DNA of 64,000 bases from Oscillospiraceae bacterium (GTDB lineage: Bacteria > Bacillota > Clostridia > Oscillospirales > Ruminococcaceae), in the NCBI GenBank assembly GCA_015067215.1, contig SVMW01000002.1:29060-93059 (forward strand), read 5' to 3'. Below the pieces are notes generated by a model. That model had not been told where the DNA came from and made no database searches. It worked only from the letters and a program-made list of their open reading frames with translations. The translations under genes and the position numbers were made by a program. Of the stretch, positions 16,744 through 24,575 are shown piece after piece (position 1 is the first letter of the stretch; every line of letters begins with the position of its first letter).

Positions 16744-17883
16744 ATGGATTTTACAAGAATGACAGACTTTTTAAATACTTTGCCATCAAAAGGAATTCCG
16801 GGTGTTGACTGCATTATCAAGAAAGGGTACAAAACCATATACAGATATTATACAGGATATGCAGACAGGGAAAGCAAAACAGAAATGAAAGGTGATGAAC
16901 TGTTTAACCTTTATTCTGCAACAAAGCCTATAACCTGTACAGCGGTTATGCAGCTGTATGAAAAAGGAAAAATTTTGCTTAATGAACCGGTTTCCAACTA
17001 TATTCCCGAATATAAAAAGCTGCAGGTTATCCACCGCCGACCAAATGGTGAAAGCTATATTGCGCCTGCCACAAAACCAATGACTGTTCTTCAGTTGCTT
17101 ACCATGACATCAGGCCTTGATTATGACCTTGATACGCCTGAGATAAGAAAAGTTGTGGAAGAAACAGACGGCAAAGCACCTACAATGGAGGTTATCAGGG
17201 CACTTGCGGCAAAACCATTGTGCTTCGAGCCGGGTGAGCACTGGCAGTACAGCCTTTCCCACGATGTTCTGGGGGCACTGGTGGAAGCAGTAAGCGGACA
17301 GAATTTTGAAGATTATTTAAAAGAGAATATTTTCGACCCTTGTGAAATGACCGATACCACCTTTAAATTTACTCCTGATGTGGAAAAGCGTATGATGGCA
17401 CAGTACATACGAAACCTTGAAACAGGGGAAGTCACACGCACAGAAAGCAAAAGCAGACACACCATTGGCAGAGAATATCAAAGCGGTGGCGGCGGACTTA
17501 TTTCATCGGTCAAAGATTATTCAAATTTTGTAGCAGCAATGGCAAACAATGGCTACAGCCATACAGGAAAACGCATTCTGAGCCGTCATACAATTGACCT
17601 TATGCGGGCAAACCATCTTACACCTCAACAGATGGCAGATTACAACTGGGCACATCTTAAAGGTTACGGTTATGGGCTTGGGGTGCGTACACATATTACA
17701 TACGCAGGCAGTGATATAAACAGCCCTGTAGGGGAATTTGGATGGGCTGGTGCAGCAGGATGTTATCTTGTTATCGATCCTGAAAACAAAATAAGCATGT
17801 TTTATACACAGCATATGCTTAACAATATGGAAACATATGTACATCCAAGGCTAAGAAGCATACTTTACGCCTGCCTTGAATAA
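16744..17883 (+). CDS. Serine hydrolase, beta-lactamase class C/esterase family
   Basis: 379 residues. The nucleophile motif SxxK is SATKPIT near residue 60; the tyrosine motif is YSLSHDVLGALVEAVSG near residue 180; GGGGLISSVKDYSNF is the usual late motif. No signal peptide is visible, so cytoplasmic esterase or peptidase activity is more likely than beta-lactam breakdown. Family members act on esters, D-peptides or lactams. The gene stands alone and is followed directly by the dispersed repeat. Confidence 0.85.
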   Translation: MDFTRMTDFLNTLPSKGIPGVDCIIKKGYKTIYRYYTGYADRESKTEMKGDELFNLYSATKPITCTAVMQLYEKGKILLNEPVSNYIPEYKKLQVIHRRPNGESYIAPATKPMTVLQLLTMTSGLDYDLDTPEIRKVVEETDGKAPTMEVIRALAAKPLCFEPGEHWQYSLSHDVLGALVEAVSGQNFEDYLKENIFDPCEMTDTTFKFTPDVEKRMMAQYIRNLETGEVTRTESKSRHTIGREYQSGGGGLISSVKDYSNFVAAMANNGYSHTGKRILSRHTIDLMRANHLTPQQMADYNWAHLKGYGYGLGVRTHITYAGSDINSPVGEFGWAGAAGCYLVIDPENKISMFYTQHMLNNMETYVHPRLRSILYACLE

Positions 17884-17890
17884 AAATAAA

Positions 17891-18107
17891 GCGGTCTGTA
17901 TCAGCGATATCCCAACCAGAAAACACAAACCTGATTTTTAACACAAAAAGGCTGCTTCGTCAGCGACATTTGCATTACACAAATCAATGCTGAGTGTCTT
18001 TTCCTTGCAGCAGTACTTTTTCTGCAAAACAGGTAAAAATGTACCCGACAGCACACTTTGCAGTGTGTTGCCGGGTATTTATATTTTCTTATCGGAATGT
18101 CGTTTTG
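17891..18107. repeat. Dispersed intergenic repeat, copy A (about 215 bp)
   Basis: Aligns along its whole length with 38147-38357 at roughly 80 percent identity by eye, including unbroken stretches such as GAAAACACAAACCTGATTTT and AACACAAAAAGGCTGCT. It contains a 15-bp stem at 18042-18077 (TACCCG...CGGGTA) and a smaller TTGCAG...CTGCAA hairpin that are kept in both copies. It has no transposase gene and no obvious terminal repeats. It lies just after the serine hydrolase stop codon. Confidence 0.85.
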
Positions 18108-18138
18108 GACCGCTTTTGTTTTGTTGTGTAAACAAAAA

Positions 18139-18159
18139 AGCCAGCCCAAAAGGCTGGCT
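18139..18159 (-). terminator. Terminator behind the broken tRNA copy
   Basis: AGCCAGCC pairs with GGCTGGCT across a short loop; on the minus strand it is followed by TTTTTTG. Confidence 0.75.
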
Positions 18160-18164
18160 GTATG

Positions 18165-18247
18165 TGGTTGCGGAGGCTGGATTTGAACGGGCGACCTTCA
18201 GGTTATCACTTCGTGCCGGTAACCGTCGTGTGTCGCATACTGCAACC
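18165..18247 (-). pseudogene. Degenerate partial copy of tRNA-fMet
   Basis: The 42 bp from 18165 match the 3' half of the tRNA-fMet at 18507-18548 with four differences, including the encoded CCA end. Beyond the anticodon the match stops. The T stem has two mispairs and the anticodon stem cannot form, so a working tRNA is unlikely. The remaining bases to 18247 (GCAACC) could mimic an acceptor strand, but I do not take this as a real tRNA. Confidence 0.7.
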
Positions 18248-18348
18248 TCACAGGTTCGGCTTTGTCTGCTCGCACTTTGGGTGACACCGCTCACAAAAAA
18301 ACAGTCCACAGTATTTTCAGTTTTGATAATGAAATAATTAAAAAGGCA

Positions 18349-18449
18349 AGGCTGCCGTATGGCATAGCCTGCTGTCATCTAAGGGGGTGACAGAAAATTT
18401 GCACAGCAAATGCGGAGCAAATTTTCGTCAAGAGGGGGATAATCCCCCT
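18349..18449. other. Block of three perfect hairpins between the tRNA copies
   Basis: AGGCTGCC/GGCATAGCCT at 18349-18370, GAAAATTTGC/GCAAATTTTC at 18393-18426, and AGGGGGAT/ATCCCCCT at 18433-18449. No gene is present. Such packing suggests a structured RNA or the remains of an inserted element. Confidence 0.5.
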
Positions 18450-18477
18450 ATGAACAAAATGTCCTGTAAAAAAATAA

Positions 18478-18502
18478 GTCCTGACTTAACCCAAGTCAGG
18501 AC
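18478..18502 (-). terminator. Terminator of tRNA-fMet
   Basis: GTCCTGACTT pairs with AAGTCAGGAC; on the minus strand it is followed by TTATTTTTTT. Confidence 0.85.
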
Positions 18503-18506
18503 ATTT

Positions 18507-18583
<77 letters not shown>

Positions 18584-18805
18584 ATATTGAAGTAAAATTA
18601 TTATATCATGAGTGTATGTTCTTGTCAATGATTTTTTGTGATGAATACATTTTGTTACTGAAATCAGCTTTTTCTGACAAAAAACAATTAAAAAGTTGTA
18701 AAAATTGATTGTCAGGTAGTATAATAAAACATTATATAAAATTGACAATAACACTTTTATTATATTGTTTTGCAGGGTATATGGTAATTGCTATGCATAA
18801 TATAC

Positions 18806-20098
18806 ATGCGTGAAAAGAGGCGGATTATACTGATAAAAGTATTTGTAAAAAGAATAATGCTGGGGCTTCTGGTGGTGGCTGCAGTTGTAATGACGGCTGT
18901 TTTATTTGAATATAAAGACAAACTGTACACAGAGATTTCTCAGACACTGTCAGCGGACAGTGCAGATGAAATAACAGAGGAAATTGGTATCCAGGAGGAC
19001 CCGGAAGCATATATAATTGATGAAAATGATCTTATTTCTGATGAACAGGAAGCTGTTCTGCAACAGTATGCATACAGATATGCACAGACGCTTGCTTTTC
19101 TTGAAATACAGGATATAAGCGATTTGTATTCAGACAAAGAAAGTGAAGCGTACTATCTTAATAAAATTGCATTGGATGTTATTGTAACTGTGCGTAAAAT
19201 GGCTTCGAAGGATATGACCCTTGAAGAATGTACTGTGACATATAATGTTGCAGATGCATATTCATATGGCGGAAAAACTTACATATCCATACTTGAGGAT
19301 AATACACAGAAATTCAGATTTCTTGATGTTCTTACACAGAATTTTATTATACAACACGAATTTGTTCTGGAACAGCAGGATAACAACTGGTATATAAAAT
19401 CACATGCCCATGAAGAAGATTTTTATCTTCTTGCAGAAGAAGCGTGGGAACAGTTCCGGGGCACAGCAGAGGAAAAAGCTGCAAAAGTTATGGATGCCAT
19501 AATTGCGGACACTGAAGAAAATATTGTATGGGCTAAAGAAAACTATTTGAACAAAACCGAAGAAAAAACTGCTGCTTATACAAACTACGACAGGGAAGCT
19601 GCTGTAGAATATGCAAAAGAATGGGTGGGAGAAAGAAATTACACAGGCGTTTATCTGGCCTATGACCCGTTTGGCGGTAACTGTCAGAACTTTGCATCAC
19701 AGTGTCTGCATGCAGGCGGACTGGCTATGGACTATAATGGTTATAACCAGTGGAAATTCTATTCCAAAACTCTGAATGGCTATGCTACACCAAGCGGGCG
19801 TTCATACTCATGGACTGGTGTGGAACCGTTTTTTGACTACTGTTATCACAATACAAGTGGCGGTATAGTTGCACACACAGACTGGGGTGTTGCCTTTACA
19901 CAGAAAGGCGATGTAATTCAGGTAGGTGCAATGGGGCAGTGGAGACACTCTGTTTTTGTTATTGATGTAATATATGACGAAAACGGATATGCTGAGGAAA
20001 TTATCCTTGCGTCCAACACAGCGGACAGAATAAATTATCCTCTGAGTGCTTACATATACACTGCACCAAGACTTATTCATATCGTAGGACAGAATTAA
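18806..20098 (+). CDS. Membrane-anchored amidase-domain protein (PF12671-like)
   Basis: About 430 residues. An N-terminal hydrophobic segment (MLGLLVVAAVVMTAVLFEY) acts as signal anchor; the C-terminal 160 residues match the putative amidase domain with GGNCQNFASQCLHAGG (cysteine nucleophile) and QWRHSVFVID (histidine). Likely a secreted or surface cysteine amidase or peptidase. The middle is acidic and without known motif. The start is uncertain: ATG at 18806 has no clear ribosome site; GAGGCGG at 18818 would suit a CTG at 18830. A TATAAT at 18720-18725 with TTGTAA upstream may be the promoter. Confidence 0.78.
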   Translation: MREKRRIILIKVFVKRIMLGLLVVAAVVMTAVLFEYKDKLYTEISQTLSADSADEITEEIGIQEDPEAYIIDENDLISDEQEAVLQQYAYRYAQTLAFLEIQDISDLYSDKESEAYYLNKIALDVIVTVRKMASKDMTLEECTVTYNVADAYSYGGKTYISILEDNTQKFRFLDVLTQNFIIQHEFVLEQQDNNWYIKSHAHEEDFYLLAEEAWEQFRGTAEEKAAKVMDAIIADTEENIVWAKENYLNKTEEKTAAYTNYDREAAVEYAKEWVGERNYTGVYLAYDPFGGNCQNFASQCLHAGGLAMDYNGYNQWKFYSKTLNGYATPSGRSYSWTGVEPFFDYCYHNTSGGIVAHTDWGVAFTQKGDVIQVGAMGQWRHSVFVIDVIYDENGYAEEIILASNTADRINYPLSAYIYTAPRLIHIVGQN

Positions 20099-20111
20099 TA
20101 AAATTAATCAA

Positions 20112-20147
20112 AACACCCTGAAAGCAAAAACTTACAGGGTGTTTTTT
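20112..20147. terminator. Terminator between convergent genes
   Basis: AACACCCTG pairs with CAGGGTGTT, followed by TTTTTT on the plus strand. Confidence 0.85.
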
Positions 20148-20166
20148 CATGGAAAAATATTAAAGA

Positions 20167-20817
20167 CTATTTTACGCTGTTTTCCAGTATATTCAGCATC
20201 TGCCTGCCTGGGTTGATAACTTCAATTTCAACATTTTCGCGTATTTCTTTTTCTATGTAGGGAAAATGTGTACAGCCTAAAACCAGTGCATCACAGCCAA
20301 TACCCACAAAACTGTCGCAAAGCTCTTTAAGATGATAGTTTTGGTATATTTCGGCAGAAGGCAGGCCTTCTTCGATGGCAAACACAACAGGAAGAATACC
20401 GGCACCAAATACGCAGCATTTAGGGTTTTCTTCAAGAATAACTCTTTCAATACCTGCAAGGCTCTGACAGTTTGCGGCAAAAACCGAAAGTTTATCATGT
20501 TCTTTTGCACACAGTTTGTATACATCAAGGGGAGTTACCGTGCATACTGGCAAAGCAGCTTTAAGCCTGTCAATGTCAATAGCGGCAGAAAGGGAATTGC
20601 AGTATACCAAAATGCCATGTGCCCCCTGATTTATCATGCTTTTGCAGCCTTTAACTGCAAGCTGAAGAAGCTCCTCTTTGTAGAGAACCTGCATCTCTGT
20701 CTGTTCCTGCGGATTTCTGCTGCATGCAAAGCCGATGGCTTCAAAACCCTGTGAAACAGCATAGTCTATTCCCATCTGTGTGTCCACAGGTGTTCCGGCT
20801 ATAACTCCTATTTTCAT
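20167..20817 (-). CDS. Aspartate/glutamate racemase family protein
   Basis: 216 residues. Both catalytic cysteines are visible: VYCNSLS near residue 78 and LGCTHFPY near residue 180. The fold interconverts L and D forms of Asp or Glu, or related acids. The frame runs further upstream, but the ATG at 20815-20817 has AAGGAG 9 bp before it and gives the standard MKIGVIAGTP start. It is shorter than MurI (about 265), so a role other than cell-wall D-glutamate is possible. Stands alone. Confidence 0.85.
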   Translation of the reverse strand: MKIGVIAGTPVDTQMGIDYAVSQGFEAIGFACSRNPQEQTEMQVLYKEELLQLAVKGCKSMINQGAHGILVYCNSLSAAIDIDRLKAALPVCTVTPLDVYKLCAKEHDKLSVFAANCQSLAGIERVILEENPKCCVFGAGILPVVFAIEEGLPSAEIYQNYHLKELCDSFVGIGCDALVLGCTHFPYIEKEIRENVEIEVINPGRQMLNILENSVK

Positions 20818-20996
20818 AATGAATACTCCTTGCTGAAGGGATTGTACCAGATTATAATAATACATAATATGGCAAAAAGCAATTGAACAAAATGTATTTT
20901 TCACACAATATTAAGATGTAAAATAGTTGAATTAAGTAGATTTTTAAATATAAATATGGTAACATAATATAATAGATTAACTGGACGGTGGAAATT

Positions 20997-22181
20997 ATGG
21001 AGAGAAACGTTAAAAACTATTTTACAAAATCGACGATAAGCAACATTATAACTGTGTGCACTGCTGTGCTGCTTTATATTGGTGTATCGAATATTGATAT
21101 GGTAAAAAATGTTTTAGGCAATATATATGGGATAATATCTCCGTTTGTTGTTGCTTTTGTTCTGGCGTTTTTGCTTAATACACCGGTTAAGTGGTTTGAG
21201 GCGAATGTTTTTAAAAAGGTAAAGGGCAAAAGAGCCCTTTCAATCTTCAGTGCATATATTATCACAGCATTGGTAATTGGGGTGCTTGCTGTACTTGTTG
21301 CACCACAGGTGCGCGACAGCATTGTCAATATTATAAATTCAATTCCTGAATATATCAGACAGATTACCACACTGCTGGAGCAGCTGACAACACAGTATCA
21401 CTGGGATCCTAAATTTGTTGAAACAGTTACAGAAACAATGTCATCTGCATTTAAATCTTTAAGTGCAACAGTTCTCAATCTTATTCCGCAACTTTTCAAT
21501 GCATCTGTTTCATTGGGTTCCCTTGTGATTGACCTGTTTATGGCTGTTATTGCATCAATATATATGCTTGCAACAAAGGAACGTCTGAGATTTCAGCTTA
21601 AAAAAATACTTTATTCATACCTTAAGGAAAAACGTGCTGACCGCATTATAGAAATAGGCGTGCTCACAAATGAAATGTTTTCCAAGTTTATTATCGGTAA
21701 AATCATCGACAGTATTATAATTGGTATACTTTGTTTTATCGGTACAATGTTTATCTATTCACCATATGCAATCCTGCTTGGTGTTATTGTAGGCGTAACA
21801 AATATTATTCCGTTTTTCGGACCGTTTATCGGTGCAATTCCGTCCATACTCATTCTGCTTATGGTAAGCCCATGGGATGCACTTATCTTTGCGATATTTG
21901 TACTTGCACTGCAGCAATTTGACGGAAACATTCTTGGCCCGAAAATTCTTGGTGATTCAACAGGCCTTGCACCAATCTGGGTGCTCGTTTCCATCACAAT
22001 CGGTGGCGGTCTGTTCGGTTTTGTGGGCATGGTGGCAGGTGTGCCTACTTTTGCAGTTTTATACAGCCTTATTTCCCAGAATATGGACAAGCGACTCGCA
22101 GCAAAAAAAATTGAAGCCGACAGGGATAAACTGATACTTACCCCAAAAGGAGAAAAAACAGAAGATGAACCGAATTCATAA
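20997..22181 (+). CDS. AI-2E family transporter-like membrane protein
   Basis: 394 residues with about eight membrane segments in the family pattern: paired N-terminal helices, an amphipathic middle, then the conserved FIPFFGPFIGAIPSI-type stretch (seen as IIPFFGPFIGAIPS) and LQQFDGNILGPKILG. Members export varied small molecules or ions (TqsA, Na+/H+ antiporters). GTG at 20988 is possible, but it lies within the ribosome site GGACGGTGG; ATG at 20997 is chosen. Its end overlaps the next gene by 17 bp. Confidence 0.87.
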   Translation: MERNVKNYFTKSTISNIITVCTAVLLYIGVSNIDMVKNVLGNIYGIISPFVVAFVLAFLLNTPVKWFEANVFKKVKGKRALSIFSAYIITALVIGVLAVLVAPQVRDSIVNIINSIPEYIRQITTLLEQLTTQYHWDPKFVETVTETMSSAFKSLSATVLNLIPQLFNASVSLGSLVIDLFMAVIASIYMLATKERLRFQLKKILYSYLKEKRADRIIEIGVLTNEMFSKFIIGKIIDSIIIGILCFIGTMFIYSPYAILLGVIVGVTNIIPFFGPFIGAIPSILILLMVSPWDALIFAIFVLALQQFDGNILGPKILGDSTGLAPIWVLVSITIGGGLFGFVGMVAGVPTFAVLYSLISQNMDKRLAAKKIEADRDKLILTPKGEKTEDEPNS

Positions 22182-22653
22182 AAGACAGTTACGAAGATAT
22201 GTACTGGCAACAATTTTGCTTATCTTATCAGGATATATATCGGTTTTTATAAAAGATTCAATAGACGCAAAAAATCCGGAAATTTCGTTGCCTGTTATCA
22301 GCGTTACAACAGGATATACAGTTATTCCAAGTGCACCGCGTGCAGGATATGAATGGTCGTATACTACAAAAACAGTTAAATCCCCGTTTGTTTCAAGCAT
22401 GGATGTGCCGCTTATTGCATATGAAGTTTCACCGGATATGCCGATTCTCATTGAATTTTCCACTCAGGCACAAAATATTACTCTCTATGAAAGCAAATTG
22501 TCTGCACCGGAAGATTTTACAGAAAAACGTTATGGAATGACTACACCGGTTGAAGAAGGTGAATATATCTATAAAGTTGTTGCACAGTTTGAACAGGGCA
22601 CAATTGTGCATTACTTTGCACTTAATGTAAAGCAGTCGCACATAATAGCATAA
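22165..22653 (+). CDS. Small membrane-anchored protein of unknown function
   Basis: 162 residues. One N-terminal membrane segment (VLATILLILSGYISVFI) followed by an extracellular beta-rich domain of about 130 residues; no motif recognised. The 17-bp overlap with the AI-2E-type gene and the AAAAGGAG site inside it show translational coupling, so it may be a partner of that permease. A terminator follows. Confidence 0.7.
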   Translation: MNRIHKRQLRRYVLATILLILSGYISVFIKDSIDAKNPEISLPVISVTTGYTVIPSAPRAGYEWSYTTKTVKSPFVSSMDVPLIAYEVSPDMPILIEFSTQAQNITLYESKLSAPEDFTEKRYGMTTPVEEGEYIYKVVAQFEQGTIVHYFALNVKQSHIIA

Positions 22654-22659
22654 ACATTG

Positions 22660-22688
22660 AAGTTTCCGTCTTATAAAGGCGGAAACTT
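22660..22688 (+). terminator. Intrinsic terminator
   Basis: Eleven-pair hairpin AAGTTTCCGTC/GGCGGAAACTT with TTTTTGCTTTTT. Confidence 0.88.
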
Positions 22689-22745
22689 TTTGCTTTTTAT
22701 TATAAGGAAGTACAATGTGAAAATATCGGTAAAAGCTATAATTAT

Positions 22746-22775
22746 TTGACAATGAACAACCGTTTTGTGTATAAT
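22746..22775 (+). promoter_or_regulatory. Promoter of the yicC-remA-gmk operon
   Basis: TTGACA at 22746-22751 and extended TGTGTATAAT ending at 22775, spacing 18 bp; about 70 bp before yicC. Confidence 0.7.
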
Positions 22776-22844
22776 TTTATATTGAGATAATAGATGTATT
22801 TATATTATAAAAAGAAAAAACTATTATCTTTCGGAGGTAATAAA

Positions 22845-23723
22845 ATGGTATACAGCATGACCGGATACGGAAAAGGCAACGCTGTTTTGAACGGTAAGGA
22901 TATTACTGTTGAAATCAAATCTGTAAATCACAGATATTTTGAATATTCAAGCAGAATGTCCCGTTTCTTTTCCTTTCTTGAAGACAAAATCAAAAAACAG
23001 ATTAACGAAACAGTAAGCCGCGGCAAGGTGGAAATGTCACTTACCATCAAAGCGGTTGAGCAGGGCGATACAGTAGTGGAAGCAGATGTTGCCCTTGCAA
23101 AAAGTTATTATCAGGCACTTTGTGCAATCAGTGAAGAACTTGGCCTTGAAAAGCCATGTGATGTAACAGCAATTTCAAGATATGAAGGTGTCCTGACACA
23201 AAACAAGAGCGAAGAAGATGCTGAACAGCTTGCTGCAGATGTAAGCAGTGTTGTGGCAATGGCACTGGAAGAATTTGTAAATATGAAAAAAGCAGAAGGC
23301 AAAAAACTTTACGATGATGTTATGGGACGCCTGGATGCAATTGAAGATATAGTAACACAGATTGAAACGATTGCTCCTCTGCGAACACAGAAATATCAGG
23401 ACAGACTTTATCAGAAACTTCAGGTAATTCTTCAGGATCATCAGATTGATACACAGAGAATTCTGACAGAAGCTGCAATTTTTGCCGATAAAGTTGCTGT
23501 TGACGAAGAAACAGTGCGTCTGCGCAGTCATATTGCACAGTATCGTGACATTCTTAACGGTGATGCACGTCAGGGCAGAAAGCTGGATTTTCTTACACAG
23601 GAACTCAACAGGGAAGCAAACACTATCGGTTCCAAATCCAATGATCTGGAAATTACCAGAAAAGTGGTTGATATAAAATCTGAAATCGAAAAAATCAGGG
23701 AACAGATTCAGAATATGGAATAA
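22845..23723 (+). CDS. yicC: YicC family endoribonuclease
   Basis: 292 residues, standard. The start MVYSMTGYGKG is the family signature; VEIKSVNHRYFEY and the C-terminal DFLTQELNREANTIGSK follow. YicC proteins are RNases that act on structured RNA. ATG at 22845 is chosen over an upstream start because GGAGGT at 22833-22838 is properly placed. First gene of the long housekeeping operon. Confidence 0.93.
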   Translation: MVYSMTGYGKGNAVLNGKDITVEIKSVNHRYFEYSSRMSRFFSFLEDKIKKQINETVSRGKVEMSLTIKAVEQGDTVVEADVALAKSYYQALCAISEELGLEKPCDVTAISRYEGVLTQNKSEEDAEQLAADVSSVVAMALEEFVNMKKAEGKKLYDDVMGRLDAIEDIVTQIETIAPLRTQKYQDRLYQKLQVILQDHQIDTQRILTEAAIFADKVAVDEETVRLRSHIAQYRDILNGDARQGRKLDFLTQELNREANTIGSKSNDLEITRKVVDIKSEIEKIREQIQNME

Positions 23724-23734
23724 GAGGTTTTTGT

Positions 23735-24001
23735 ATGGCAATGATGAACATAGGTTTCGGCAGTATGATAAACCCGGACAAAATTGTTGCAGCTTTAAGC
23801 CCGGAATCTGCACCGGTTAAACGAATGATAACCAAAGCAAAAAGTGAAAACAGACTTATAGATGCAACTTTTGGCAGAAAAACCAAAACAGTGGTTGTGA
23901 CCGATTGTGAACACATTATATTATGTGCATTTACAGCGGAAAGAATATTCGGTCAGGCAAGTGATAACCTTATAAAATTTATGGAGACTGAAGATGAATA
24001 G
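23735..24001 (+). CDS. remA: RemA family regulator (DUF370)
   Basis: 88 residues, the standard size. NIGFGSMINPDKIVAALSPESAPVKRM and the DATFGRKTKTVVVTD stretch are diagnostic. In Bacillus RemA is a DNA-binding activator of matrix and osmoprotection genes. Position between yicC and gmk is conserved in Firmicutes. It overlaps gmk by 8 bp. Confidence 0.93.
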   Translation: MAMMNIGFGSMINPDKIVAALSPESAPVKRMITKAKSENRLIDATFGRKTKTVVVTDCEHIILCAFTAERIFGQASDNLIKFMETEDE

Positions 24002-24557
24002 TATAGACAAAAACATTGTAGTAATTTCAGGCCCGTCAGGCTGCGGTAAAGATACCGTTGTAAAAAAGATTTTAAGCATGGACGAAAGATTTATCCTTTC
24101 TGTTTCCGCAACAACAAGACAGCGCCGTCCAATTGAAACAGATGGTGTTGACTACATATTTCTTACAAAAGAAGAATTTGAAACCAGACTGGAAAACGGT
24201 GAATTTCTTGAATACACAAACTATTGTGATAACTACTATGGTACTCTTAAACAGCAGATTGAAGACAAGGTAAAAGCCGGAAAGGTAGTTGTGCTGGTTA
24301 TTGAGGTTGAAGGTGCACAGAATGTTAAAAAAGTGTATCCGGACAGTCTTACAATCTTCCTTGCACCGCCATCCCTTGAAGAACTGGAACGCCGCCTTAA
24401 AAACAGAGGCACAGAAGACGAAAGCAAAATTAAACAGCGACTGTTCAAGGCAAAGGAAGAACTTGGCTTCCAGAGCAGTTATGACTATATAGTAGAAAAC
24501 AACTATATTGACCAGTGTGCACAGTCAATTATCGATATTTTTGACAACAGAGACTAA
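23994..24557 (+). CDS. gmk: Guanylate kinase
   Basis: 187 residues. P-loop VISGPSGCGKDTVVKK at residues 9-24 (GCGKD in place of the commoner GAGKS), SATTRQRRPIETDGVDYIF for GMP binding, and LEYTNYCDNYYGT. It phosphorylates GMP to GDP. The rpoZ gene that commonly follows gmk in Firmicutes is missing here; priA comes next. Confidence 0.94.
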   Translation: MNSIDKNIVVISGPSGCGKDTVVKKILSMDERFILSVSATTRQRRPIETDGVDYIFLTKEEFETRLENGEFLEYTNYCDNYYGTLKQQIEDKVKAGKVVVLVIEVEGAQNVKKVYPDSLTIFLAPPSLEELERRLKNRGTEDESKIKQRLFKAKEELGFQSSYDYIVENNYIDQCAQSIIDIFDNRD

Positions 24558-24575
24558 TTGAAGGAGGGTAGCTTT

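Noticed and set aside
17901..18149. Minus-strand frame in repeat copy A whose peptide resembles one from copy B (38083-38316)
   Set aside because: Similarity follows from the shared repeat DNA; the frames have different ends, no ribosome sites and no hydrophobic or domain pattern. The repeat is better seen as noncoding.
18165..18247. Working 83-nt tRNA on the minus strand
   Set aside because: T stem has two mispairs and no anticodon stem can be drawn, although the CCA end and terminator remain.
18349..18449. Hairpin cluster as a possible CRISPR array
   Set aside because: The hairpins differ from each other and have no regular spacing; no cas gene in the window.
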